The position numbers were made by a program, and so were the translations under genes. Positions 16,799 through 24,316 of a stretch of 64,000 nt of DNA are shown piece after piece; the first letter of the stretch is position 1; every line of letters begins with the position of its first letter. Location of the stretch: positions 219,492 through 283,491 of the forward strand of contig JANYCT010000051.1 of the NCBI GenBank assembly GCA_025360105.1, written 5' to 3'. The DNA is from Actinomycetes bacterium (GTDB taxonomy: Bacteria > Actinomycetota > Acidimicrobiia > Acidimicrobiales > Ilumatobacteraceae). The notes beneath the pieces are model-generated. The model worked only from the letters and a program-made list of their open reading frames with translations, was not told where the DNA came from and made no database searches.

Positions 16799-17551
16799 AT
16801 GAGTGGGATTCAGATCTTTGGTATTGCCGGTGTACCCGAAATCGAAACCGGGTCCGATCTGGCTGCGCTCACGCTGCGCGCCGCAGATGCCGCTGGCACG
16901 CCGCTGCACAGTGGTGACGTTCTGGTGGTCACCAGCAAAATCGTGTCCAAGGCCGAGGGTCGCACGGTGGAGCTTGCCGACATCGAGCCCTCGCCGTTTG
17001 CCGTCGAGTGGTCCAAACAGTGGGACAAAGACCCGGCCGTCACCGAAATCGTGCTGCGCGAATCCAAGCGTGTGGTCCGCCAGATCGGGCCGATCCTGAT
17101 CACCGAGACGCATCACGGCTTTGTGTGCGCGAACTCGGGTGTGGATCAGTCGAGCAGCGGCGCACATGGGCGTGCCGTGCTGCTGCCGATCGACTCCGAC
17201 GAGAGTGCACGTCGCATCCGCAGGGGCTTGCTCGCTGCGGGACTCGATATCGCAGTGATCATCAGCGACACGTTCGGCCGGGCGTGGCGCGAAGGGCAGA
17301 CCGATATCGCGATCGGCATTGCGGGTATGCAGCCCATCCTCAGCTACATCGGCCAGGTGGACCCGCACGGTCACGAGTTCAAGGTCCAGGCCCTGTGTAG
17401 CGCCGACGAACTTGCCGGAGCAGCTGAGTTGGTGAAGGGCAACCTCAGCCGGGTGCCGTTGGCCGTGATTCGTGGCTACGCGTGGGAGCGCGATGACGCC
17501 GCCACGATCGCCCCCGTTCTGCGCGATCAGAGCCGCGATCTGTTCCGCTGA
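16799..17551 (+). CDS. cofE: Coenzyme F420-0:L-glutamate ligase, stand-alone CofE
   Basis: A 250-residue protein with the CofE fold. DVLVVTSKIVSKAEGRTVEL is the GTP/phosphate-binding start, IGPILITETHHGFVCANSGVD and VLLPIDSDESARRI form the core, and AVIISDTFGRAWREGQTDIAIG and RGYAWERDDA carry metal and substrate residues. The enzyme adds glutamates to F420-0 using GTP. In mycobacteria this domain is fused to a nitroreductase-like domain in FbiB; that second domain is absent here. The ATG at 16799 is divergent from menB. It indicates that the host makes F420; other F420 genes are not in the window. Confidence 0.93.
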   Translation: MSGIQIFGIAGVPEIETGSDLAALTLRAADAAGTPLHSGDVLVVTSKIVSKAEGRTVELADIEPSPFAVEWSKQWDKDPAVTEIVLRESKRVVRQIGPILITETHHGFVCANSGVDQSSSGAHGRAVLLPIDSDESARRIRRGLLAAGLDIAVIISDTFGRAWREGQTDIAIGIAGMQPILSYIGQVDPHGHEFKVQALCSADELAGAAELVKGNLSRVPLAVIRGYAWERDDAATIAPVLRDQSRDLFR

Positions 17552-17598
17552 GTGCAGCGTGCGGGTGCGCAACTCAATCTGAGTCCTGACTTCACAAT

Positions 17599-17616
17599 CT
17601 ACCTACCAGTAGGTAG
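17599..17616. promoter_or_regulatory. TetR-type palindromic operator in the desaturase promoter
   Basis: CTACCTACC followed directly by AGTAGGTAG is an 18-bp palindrome with one mismatch. It lies between a possible -35 (TTCACA, 17591-17596) and a possible -10 (TAGGCT, 17615-17620), a position from which a repressor blocks transcription. TetR-family lipid regulators bind sites of this type. Confidence 0.7.
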
Positions 17617-17620
17617 GCTG
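17615..17620 (+). promoter_or_regulatory. -10 box of the desaturase gene, leaderless
   Basis: TAGGCT is followed by exactly six bases and then the GTG start at 17627, so transcription should begin at the start codon. Confidence 0.55.
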
Positions 17621-17626
17621 ACTTTC

Positions 17627-18556
17627 GTGACACCAGAAACGTTTCTCGCCGAGCTCGAACCCGTGGCTGGGCAACTCCTCGATCGCCATCTGGCGACCAC
17701 CAAGGAGTGGTTCCCGCACGAGTTGGTGCCCTATGGCCGCGGTCGCGATTTCGAACGTGGCTACGAGTGGTCCCCCGATGACTGCAACATCGATGGTGCA
17801 GTCCTGCCCGAAGCGGTGCGCAGCGCGCTGTACGTCAACTTGCTCACTGAGGACAACCTGCCGTACTACTTCCGTGACATTGAGCGGATGTTCAGTATGG
17901 ACGGCGCGTTCGGTACATGGAACCGCCGTTGGACCGCCGAAGAGGGTCGTCATTCAATTGTGATCCGCGACTACCTTACGGCGACCCGCGCGGTCGACCC
18001 GGTGCAGCTCGAGCGGGCGCGCATGGCCCAGGTTTCAGGGGGCGAGGTGCCGTCGCCGGCGTCGCCCCTCGTCGGCGTGATCTATGTGAGCCTGCAGGAA
18101 CTCGCGACCCGCATCGCGCACCGCAACACGGGAAAGCTCATCGGCGATCGCAGCGGTTACGAAGTCATGGCCCGCGTTGCAGCCGACGAGAACCTGCACT
18201 ACCTGTTCTACCGCGACTTGGCGACCGCCGCGATCGAACTCGATCCTTCCGAGATGGTGATTGCCATCGAGGACGTCGTTCGCAACTTCACGATGCCGGG
18301 CACGGGGATCCTCGGCTTCGATCAACACAGTGCGGCCATCGCCCGCGCCGGAATCTACGACGCGACGATCCTGCACGAGCAGGTGCTGGTGCCCGTGATC
18401 GTGAACCACTGGCGGGTGGCTCATCTCGAGGGTCTCACCGCGGCGGCCGAGCAGGCCCGAGATGCGCTGATGAAGCGGATCGAGCGTCTGGGTCAGCTTG
18501 CCAAGAACCTCGCCGCTCGCGCGGCGCGGCGCGAGCTCGCGGTCGCTACTGCCTGA
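17627..18556 (+). CDS. Acyl-ACP desaturase (fatty acid desaturase type 2, DesA family)
   Basis: A ferritin-like di-iron protein of 309 residues. The iron ligands are visible in two E/ExxH sets: LLTEDNLPYYFRDIE with TAEEGRHSIVIRDYL, and VSLQELATRIAHRN with VAADENLHYLFYRDL. It would insert a cis double bond into acyl-ACP using O2 and reduced ferredoxin. The GTG at 17627 is preferred over earlier in-frame codons because a -10 box and a palindromic operator lie immediately upstream. The regulator that binds this operator is not in the window. Confidence 0.93.
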   Translation: MTPETFLAELEPVAGQLLDRHLATTKEWFPHELVPYGRGRDFERGYEWSPDDCNIDGAVLPEAVRSALYVNLLTEDNLPYYFRDIERMFSMDGAFGTWNRRWTAEEGRHSIVIRDYLTATRAVDPVQLERARMAQVSGGEVPSPASPLVGVIYVSLQELATRIAHRNTGKLIGDRSGYEVMARVAADENLHYLFYRDLATAAIELDPSEMVIAIEDVVRNFTMPGTGILGFDQHSAAIARAGIYDATILHEQVLVPVIVNHWRVAHLEGLTAAAEQARDALMKRIERLGQLAKNLAARAARRELAVATA

Positions 18557-18864
18557 ATCTCGTTCACTCGTGAGCAACGTTGACATGCCCGGTCGCGGCT
18601 CGGGTTTCGGATTGCTGAGCGCGATCACCTGTGCCCAACGTGGTCATCGTGAACGTCAGCTCGGTCGGCGGTTTTGTAGGCGAGCCCGCGGAGGCATGTA
18701 GGCCGCCGGCAAGCATGCCGTCGAGGCCTCCTGAGGACTTCGATACCACGATGCGCGCAGCGCTCAACTGGTTTGACTCAACAAGGAATCTCGGCGGGGT
18801 GCTCATCCGGATCGCGCGCTGTGACGTAGGTTTATGCCAGATCTGAACGACGAGGAGTTTCCCC
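18557..18864. other. Intergenic stretch without a supported gene
   Basis: About 308 bases separate the desaturase from the cupredoxin gene. Short open frames exist on both strands but show no start context or recognisable domain. A TAGGTT box at 18827-18832 may be the -10 of the cupredoxin gene, leaving a leader of roughly 25 bases. I see no tRNA or clear hairpin. Confidence 0.4.
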
Positions 18865-19302
18865 ATGAACCGACGCACCACTGCTGTTGCCATTGCGATC
18901 GCGCTTGGGGCCACGGCCCTCACCGCGTGTAGTAGCGACAAGTCGGCGAGCTCATCGTCGAACCAGGCGTCGACGACCACGCAAGCTGGGGGCACGCCGG
19001 CGGTGACCGCCGGAACCGAGGGTGTTGTCCCCACGGTCCCGGGCGCCACGACGCCGGCGCCCACAGGAGCGGTATTGACGATCAAGGACTTTGCTTTTAG
19101 CGCCCTCACCGTCAAAGCAGGCGAGTCGTTCACCATCGTCAACGCCGACGGAGCAAACCACACCGTGTCGGCCGACGACGGCAGCTTTGTGGTCAAGGTC
19201 GATGCCGGCTCCAATTCGCTGCTCGTGATTCCGGCGGCCGGCACGTACAAGATCCACTGCGACATCCACAAGTCGATGACGGGCACCATCGTCGTCAGCT
19301 GA
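18865..19302 (+). CDS. Cupredoxin (plastocyanin-like) lipoprotein
   Basis: A 145-residue lipoprotein with signal peptide and lipobox ending ALTAC at about residue 22, a Ser/Thr/Pro-rich linker to about 65, then a blue-copper domain. Type 1 copper ligands are the His in GANHTVSADDG and the Cys, His and Met in YKIHCDIHKSMTGTI. It should carry electrons on the outer face of the membrane. A GAGGAG ribosome-binding site lies seven bases before the ATG. A second lipoprotein cupredoxin heads the respiratory operon at 28 kb. Confidence 0.92.
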   Translation: MNRRTTAVAIAIALGATALTACSSDKSASSSSNQASTTTQAGGTPAVTAGTEGVVPTVPGATTPAPTGAVLTIKDFAFSALTVKAGESFTIVNADGANHTVSADDGSFVVKVDAGSNSLLVIPAAGTYKIHCDIHKSMTGTIVVS

Positions 19303-19313
19303 GACGAGGTGGA

Positions 19314-20417
19314 TTACGAGCCGGTGCTCGTAAACGCCTGTACTGCTGCGACACCCTGATCGGGGTAGTTGATGTTGAGTCCATCGAGCCCCATCTGCAG
19401 GAGCTGCTTGTATCCCGCAGGGTTCTCCCATTTGGCATCGTTGGGCCAGACCCAGATCACGTAACCGGCGGCCTTGCTGGCGGCGATGTTGGCGGCTGAC
19501 AACACCTCAATGCCTTGATATTCCGGCGGCAATTGGAGGATGCGCATGCCCGCAGGCAACGGTGTGCCGCTCAAAATGAACGCGGTCGACAGCCCCAGGC
19601 CAGGCGTGACCTCCACCGTTGGGGCGAATCCGTGAAAGGCGGTGACGATGGAGTCGTCGAACGAAGTGACCACCGCGTTCGAGAGCCGATGCAGGTCGGT
19701 GAGTTCAGTGGCGAGTTCCTTGGCGGCCGCGATCGCGGGTTCGCCGGAACCCTTGATCTCGATGTTCAAGGGCATCGACGGGAAACGTTCGACGATGTCT
19801 CGAAAGCGCGGGATGATGAAGTCCTCGGGCGTGTATCCAGCCGGCGGCGGCTGTGCGCCCGTGCGGATGCCGCGCAATGTGTAGTTGGCTTCAGGCTGGT
19901 CGGTGCATGTGCAACCAGTGGTGAACCAATAGGCGTTGTCGAGCTTGGCGAGTTCGGCATAGGTCATGTCGGCGATCTTGCCTGTGCCCTCGGTGGTGCG
20001 AGCCACATTGTCGTCGTGTTGCACGATGAGGACGCCGTCCTTGGTGAGCTGCACATCGAAGTCGAGCATGTCGACACCGGCCTTCACGCTCTCGGCGTAG
20101 CCGTACGGCGTGGAGTGCGGATGTTCGTCCTCACCCCCTGCATGCGCCAACACGATGGGTCTGGCGAGGTGCAGCAGTTGCTCCACCGTCAGGGGCTCGT
20201 TGGGCGTTGCCATCGTGGTCGACGTGGTCGGAGCGACGGTCGTTTCGGGGGCGGTCGTAGCGGGAGTCGTCGATGCCGGCCGGGGTGACGATGCAGCAGT
20301 ATTCGACGAACTCGAACTGCACGCCGCAGCACCGATCGACAGGGCTGTGATGCTGATCATCGATCCCATCCGGCGGAATAAGCGTGTGCATGTACGGCTG
20401 TTTCTTGCCCCGATCAT
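19314..20417 (-). CDS. Glycerophosphodiester phosphodiesterase, lipoprotein
   Basis: A GDPD-family TIM-barrel protein of 367 residues. An N-terminal basic stretch and hydrophobic segment end at GAAAC, a likely lipobox near residue 33, followed by a Thr/Pro/Ser linker. Catalytic motifs are VLAHAGGEDEHPHSTPYG, DVQLTKDGVLIVQHD and LNIEIKGSGE. It hydrolyses glycerophosphodiesters to glycerol-3-phosphate and an alcohol outside the cell. The start at 20417 is supported by TAGGCT exactly six bases upstream. It converges on the cupredoxin gene with an 11-base gap. Confidence 0.93.
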   Translation of the reverse strand: MIGARNSRTCTRLFRRMGSMISITALSIGAAACSSSSSNTAASSPRPASTTPATTAPETTVAPTTSTTMATPNEPLTVEQLLHLARPIVLAHAGGEDEHPHSTPYGYAESVKAGVDMLDFDVQLTKDGVLIVQHDDNVARTTEGTGKIADMTYAELAKLDNAYWFTTGCTCTDQPEANYTLRGIRTGAQPPPAGYTPEDFIIPRFRDIVERFPSMPLNIEIKGSGEPAIAAAKELATELTDLHRLSNAVVTSFDDSIVTAFHGFAPTVEVTPGLGLSTAFILSGTPLPAGMRILQLPPEYQGIEVLSAANIAASKAAGYVIWVWPNDAKWENPAGYKQLLQMGLDGLNINYPDQGVAAVQAFTSTGS

Positions 20418-20423
20418 CGGGTC

Positions 20424-20429
20424 AGCCTA
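20424..20429 (-). promoter_or_regulatory. -10 box of the glycerophosphodiesterase gene, leaderless
   Basis: On the minus strand TAGGCT is followed by six bases and then the ATG at 20417; no ribosome-binding site is present. Confidence 0.55.
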
Positions 20430-20516
20430 GCGGTGCGGACTTTGTGCTCTATCGCCAACGAGCGGGCCTCGCCTACGATTGTGTTGTCAGAGTTGTCTGT
20501 ATTCAAGGGAGCGGCA

Positions 20517-21095
20517 ATGTCGGTGCGTAGATGGCTTGGTATGGGCGTGATGCTGGGGGCGGTCATGCTGCTCGCACCACCACGTCCTGTCGCAGCGGGC
20601 CTCGATGGTCCCTGCGGCGCGTCCGGCACATTTGTTACGGGCACCAAAGCGGCTGGCTCGTTCACGGTGAACGCGAAGGACGTTGGCTCCAAGACGGTGG
20701 TCATTCCCCGCAAGGACACGGTGAGCTGGACGGGTTCCGTCAATGTTCCAGCGACAACGCGTGCCTATGCGGGTTCCGTCACTGTGAAGCTGCCGCCACC
20801 GTTCGGTGATGCGACGATCGATTCGTGGAACGGTTCCAGTGCTCGAGTGTCGAACAGCGGCACCCATGAGTACAACCTGCCCAAGATGGTGCCCGCCGGT
20901 GTGACCTTCACGGTGCAAGGCCAGCACGTTGAACCCGCGGCAACATGTAGTGGCTCGGTGGCGGTGCAGATCGAGGGTGGTTTGTTCGATTCGCCGATCG
21001 CGCTAATCAGTTTTGCCCTCACCGGTCTGGTGGGAGCCGGGTTTGTTGGGGCTATCTGGCCGATGTTCAGGCCGATCAGTAGGAGGATTGGGTGA
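20517..21095 (+). CDS. Secreted, C-terminally membrane-anchored protein of unknown function
   Basis: A 192-residue protein with a signal peptide (MGVMLGAVMLLAPPRPVAAG), an extracytoplasmic beta-rich domain with two or more cysteines (GPCGASG, ATCSGS), and a C-terminal membrane helix (ALISFALTGLVGAGFVGAIW) followed by a basic tail. The ATG at 20517 follows AAGGGAG, so it is preferred over the longer frame. It overlaps the next small membrane gene by one base and the two probably act together. I do not recognise the family. Confidence 0.75.
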   Translation: MSVRRWLGMGVMLGAVMLLAPPRPVAAGLDGPCGASGTFVTGTKAAGSFTVNAKDVGSKTVVIPRKDTVSWTGSVNVPATTRAYAGSVTVKLPPPFGDATIDSWNGSSARVSNSGTHEYNLPKMVPAGVTFTVQGQHVEPAATCSGSVAVQIEGGLFDSPIALISFALTGLVGAGFVGAIWPMFRPISRRIG

Positions 21096-21331
21096 TGAAG
21101 GTCGGACGTGTTGTGGGTACTGCGGTGCTGGGTCTGTTCCTGTTCCTGTTCATCGCGATCGACCTGGTGCTGTTCGGGGTGATTGCATTCGACAGTGTGC
21201 TTGTTTCGCTGATACCGCTCATCGGCTTGGTGGTCGGTGGCGTGCTCGGTGCGATGGCATCTCAACGGGCGAGCGCACGAAACGATGTAAGCGCCGCCGT
21301 CAACGTTGTGACAACGTCACAGCCTGCTTGA
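21095..21331 (+). CDS. Small membrane protein, two transmembrane helices
   Basis: A 78-residue protein with helices at about residues 8-32 and 36-55 (LFLFLFIAIDLVLFGVIAF, LIPLIGLVVGGVLGAMA) and a short polar tail. AGGAGG at 21081-21086 gives a strong ribosome-binding site for the ATG at 21095, which shares a base with the stop of the preceding gene. Its 3' end overlaps the convergent pdxA-like gene by 32 bases. Function unknown; the pairing suggests a partner of the secreted protein upstream. Confidence 0.72.
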   Translation: MKVGRVVGTAVLGLFLFLFIAIDLVLFGVIAFDSVLVSLIPLIGLVVGGVLGAMASQRASARNDVSAAVNVVTTSQPA

Positions 21332-22292
21332 GCGCCTCGATCATCGAGCGCTCGTCGGCGAGGCCGGTGCCAGCGATGTCGAAGGCCGTGCCATGATCCA
21401 CCGATGTGCGCACCACCGGGAGCCCGATGGTGATATTGACGCCGGCTTCGAGGCCGAGCACCTTCACCGGGCCATGACCTTGGTCGTGATACATCGCGAC
21501 GACGCAGTCGAATTCGCCTCGGCGCGCGCGAAAGAACAGCGTGTCTGCGGGCAACGGACCGACCGCGTCGATACCCTCGCTGCGCACCTGTGCGACGGCG
21601 GGCACGATCTTGGAGTCTTCCTCGCCATGGCCGAACAGCCCGTTTTCGCCAGCGTGCGGATTGATTCCGCACACCGCTAATCGTGGATGGGCGATGCCTG
21701 CGCGACGCAGGGTTGTGTCGGTGCGGCGGATGGTTCGAGCGACCAACTGAGGTTCGATCTTCGCGATCGCATCGATGATGCCGATGTGGGTGGTCACGTG
21801 CACGACGCGCAGCCCGGGCGCCTCGAGCATCATCGACACCTCGTTGGTGCCCGTGAGGTGGGCGAGCAGTTCGGTGTGACCCGGAAAGCGATGCCCTGCC
21901 GCGTGCAACGCCTCCTTGTTCAGCGGCGCCGTACAGATCGCGTGCACCTCACCGGCGAGCGCCAGCCGTGCTGCGATCTCGATGTATCGATACGCCGCTT
22001 CACCGGCGACGGCTGAGACGTGGCCGAAGGGCAGATCGGCGGGCACGACCTGGGGATCGATCACGTGGATCACGGTTGCGTCATCGGTGAGTTGGCCGGC
22101 GCTCTCGACTGCGACAATGTTGGGCGACACGCCGCACAGGTCGGCCGCACGCGCCAAACGGTGCACGTCGCCGATCACCAACGCCCGACACATGGTGGCG
22201 ACCTGCGCCTGGGCGAGTGCCTTGACCACGACCTCGGGTCCGACGCCGGCGGGGTCGCCCATCGTGATCGCGATGATGGGACGTTCGGTCAT
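21300..22292 (-). CDS. pdxA: PdxA-family 4-hydroxythreonine-4-phosphate dehydrogenase
   Basis: A 330-residue PdxA-family oxidative decarboxylase. Conserved blocks include ITMGDPAGVGPEV, LNKEALHAAGHRFPGHTELL, CGINPHAGENGLFGHGEED, VAMYHDQGHGPVK and VRTSVDHGTAFDIAGTG; the histidines in them bind the active-site metal. Classical PdxA oxidises 4-phosphohydroxy-L-threonine in B6 synthesis, whereas PdxA2 enzymes oxidise 4-phospho-D-threonate or -erythronate in acid-sugar catabolism. The neighbouring acid-sugar kinase gene fits the second role, while the dehydrogenase and aminotransferase genes could fit the first. It is the last gene of the operon, 10 bases after the kinase gene. Confidence 0.93.
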   Translation of the reverse strand: MTERPIIAITMGDPAGVGPEVVVKALAQAQVATMCRALVIGDVHRLARAADLCGVSPNIVAVESAGQLTDDATVIHVIDPQVVPADLPFGHVSAVAGEAAYRYIEIAARLALAGEVHAICTAPLNKEALHAAGHRFPGHTELLAHLTGTNEVSMMLEAPGLRVVHVTTHIGIIDAIAKIEPQLVARTIRRTDTTLRRAGIAHPRLAVCGINPHAGENGLFGHGEEDSKIVPAVAQVRSEGIDAVGPLPADTLFFRARRGEFDCVVAMYHDQGHGPVKVLGLEAGVNITIGLPVVRTSVDHGTAFDIAGTGLADERSMIEALKQAVTLSQR

Positions 22293-22302
22293 GTGCACGC
22301 AG

Positions 22303-23286
22303 TCATTCTGGCCGACGCAGAAAGCGTACGGCACGCTGCAGGGTGAGGGTGTCGCCGAAGCCGCCGGCCTTGGTCACGACGGCGATGGTCCCATGCCGAC
22401 CGACAGCTGTGGACCATGGGACGCCCGGCTCGACCTCGCCTCCGATGTGCAGGGTGTCGACATGCAGCGCGTCGAGCACGGCGCGTGCCGTGGCGCCGCC
22501 GGTGAGCACAAGGCCGTCGGCGGCGTGTATTGCCTCGTGAGCCACGTCGCGAAACGCAGCACTGCGAGGGTCGAGGAGAATGGTCTCGGTGCCCGGGTCG
22601 AGCTGCGTGAGCTGTTCGGCTGTGCGATCGTGTTGTGAGCCGGCCACCACGACCACACGTCGGGCGGGAGCCGGCAAGGGCAACGCAGGCCATACAGCTG
22701 GCGTGCGGGCGCCAAGCTGCCGCGCCAGCCCGGCTGAGCCAACCCAAAGCGTCGGCCCCGACGTTTTGTTCGAGGTTGTTGCCGTTGCAACAATGCGTGC
22801 GAGGTCGTGGTCATCGAGAGCGTCGGGGATCATCACCGGTATCGAGTCGGCAAGATCGGCCAGCAATTCGTGCAACGTCACGCCATCGATTGCGCTGCCA
22901 TCGATGTGCACGCGGCCAGCGACGAGCGAGCGACCGTGGCTCGGGAACGCGGGACACACGACGATGCGTGCCGGTGGTTCATCCATGCCGGCGAGCGCAG
23001 CCTCCACGGTGGCCAGCACATGCCCGCGCAGGGTGGAGTCGATCTTGATCAGGAGTTCCGGTGCATGAGCACAGCGAACGATTTCGGTGGTGACGCGACA
23101 CGCGTCAACCGGGCGCATCGCCCGGCTGTCGGTATCGACGATCGTGATGACATCGGGGTCGAGGTCGGCGAAGGCAAGGGCCCCTGTGCCCGCGTGGTGT
23201 AGGACGACGACGCACCGGTGGCCTCCCGATGCGAAGGCGCCTGCAGAGTCGGCCGCGCCGGTGAGATCGTCGGCGATCACTAACAC
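22303..23286 (-). CDS. Four-carbon acid-sugar kinase (DUF1537; OtnK/DtnK-like)
   Basis: A 327-residue protein with the N-terminal acid-sugar-binding motif LVIADDLTGAADSAGAFAS, the KIDSTLRGH signature and the C-terminal nucleotide-binding motifs LVLTGGATARAVLDAL and VVTKAGGFGD. Characterised members phosphorylate D-threonate, D-erythronate or related acids at C4. It is shorter than many relatives of about 400 residues, but all key motifs are present. The GTG start at 23286 gives the conserved N-terminus. Coupling to a PdxA homologue is the hallmark of four-carbon acid-sugar pathways. Confidence 0.9.
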   Translation of the reverse strand: MLVIADDLTGAADSAGAFASGGHRCVVVLHHAGTGALAFADLDPDVITIVDTDSRAMRPVDACRVTTEIVRCAHAPELLIKIDSTLRGHVLATVEAALAGMDEPPARIVVCPAFPSHGRSLVAGRVHIDGSAIDGVTLHELLADLADSIPVMIPDALDDHDLARIVATATTSNKTSGPTLWVGSAGLARQLGARTPAVWPALPLPAPARRVVVVAGSQHDRTAEQLTQLDPGTETILLDPRSAAFRDVAHEAIHAADGLVLTGGATARAVLDALHVDTLHIGGEVEPGVPWSTAVGRHGTIAVVTKAGGFGDTLTLQRAVRFLRRPE

Positions 23287-23353
23287 GCTGTGGCCCCAAT
23301 CGTCATTCCACCATCATCCCAGCAACACATCATCCGCACTGCGCGTGTGGCGG

Positions 23354-24316
23354 TCAGACCGTGATGGGAGTGGGCGCCGCGTCGCCGCACAGTACTGCGA
23401 GGGCGTTTCTCACAGCGAGGATAGCCATCGCGGTGCGGGTCTCGATGGTGGCCGACCCGAGGTGCGGGATGAGCACTACGTTGTCGAGGTCGAGGAGATC
23501 GGGGTGCACCGTTGGCTCGTTCTCGAACACGTCGAGTCCGGCTCCGGCAATCACACCGTGGCGCAGCGCGGCGGCGAGCGCTGCCTCATCGACCACGGGA
23601 CCGCGAGCAGTGTTGATGAGGAACGAGTCGGGTTGCATCGCTGCCAGTTCGGTGGCGCCGATGAGATGATGGGTGTCCGGCGAGTAGGGGCAGTGCAATG
23701 ACACCACGTCGCTCGTCGCGAGCAACTCGGCCAGATCGAGCCGTACACATCCGAGCTCTTGGACGAGTTCGGGCGCGATCTCGTTGCGATTGGAGTACGC
23801 AATGGTCATGCCGAACGCCTTCGCCCGGCGAGCCAGTGCAGCGCCGATTTGGCCCATTCCGACAATGCCGAGGCGGCGACCCTGGATGCTCGTGCCGAGC
23901 ATGAAGAACATGCCCCACTGCCACGGCTGCTGCTCGCGGATAACGCGCTCGCCCGCGGCGAGGCGACGGGTCGACATGAGGATGAGCGCCATCGCGATGT
24001 CGGCGGTCGCGTCGGTGAGCACGCCCGGGGTGTTGGTGGCGATGACGTTGCGTTCGCGACAGGCCGGCACGTCGATGTTGTTGTAACCCACGGCCACGTT
24101 GGCGACCACCTGCAGCTGCACGCCCGCGGCGTCGAGCAACTCAGCATCGACTTTCTCGGTGAGCAGAGTCACCAGCGCATCGGCTCCAGCAACCTGCTCG
24201 AGCAGCTCTGCGCGCGAGATCGGGGTTGTCTGTTCCCACGCCCACACATCGTGCTCGGACCGCAACATCTCCACCGCTTCTGATGGGATTCGACCGGTGA
24301 TGACGACGCGTGCCAT
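23354..24316 (-). CDS. D-isomer-specific 2-hydroxyacid dehydrogenase (glyoxylate/hydroxypyruvate reductase-like)
   Basis: A 320-residue NAD(P)-dependent dehydrogenase. The Rossmann motif is RRLGIVGMGQIGAALARRA, the substrate loop is VANVAVGYNNIDVPAC, and the catalytic residues lie in NTARGPVVDEAAL (Arg), FENEPTVHPDLL (Glu) and LIPHLGSATIETR (His). It resembles GyaR/GRHPR, which reduce glyoxylate and hydroxypyruvate. In this operon it might instead oxidise a phosphorylated four-carbon acid in the manner of PdxB. Its ATG shares one base with the stop of the upstream aminotransferase gene. Confidence 0.93.
   Translation of the reverse strand: MARVVITGRIPSEAVEMLRSEHDVWAWEQTTPISRAELLEQVAGADALVTLLTEKVDAELLDAAGVQLQVVANVAVGYNNIDVPACRERNVIATNTPGVLTDATADIAMALILMSTRRLAAGERVIREQQPWQWGMFFMLGTSIQGRRLGIVGMGQIGAALARRAKAFGMTIAYSNRNEIAPELVQELGCVRLDLAELLATSDVVSLHCPYSPDTHHLIGATELAAMQPDSFLINTARGPVVDEAALAAALRHGVIAGAGLDVFENEPTVHPDLLDLDNVVLIPHLGSATIETRTAMAILAVRNALAVLCGDAAPTPITV

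Noticed and set aside
16709..17572. Minus-strand open frame continuing upstream of menB for about 290 codons
   Set aside because: It is antisense to cofE, has no domain similarity, and menB has its natural length with a -10-like box at the GTG at 16708.
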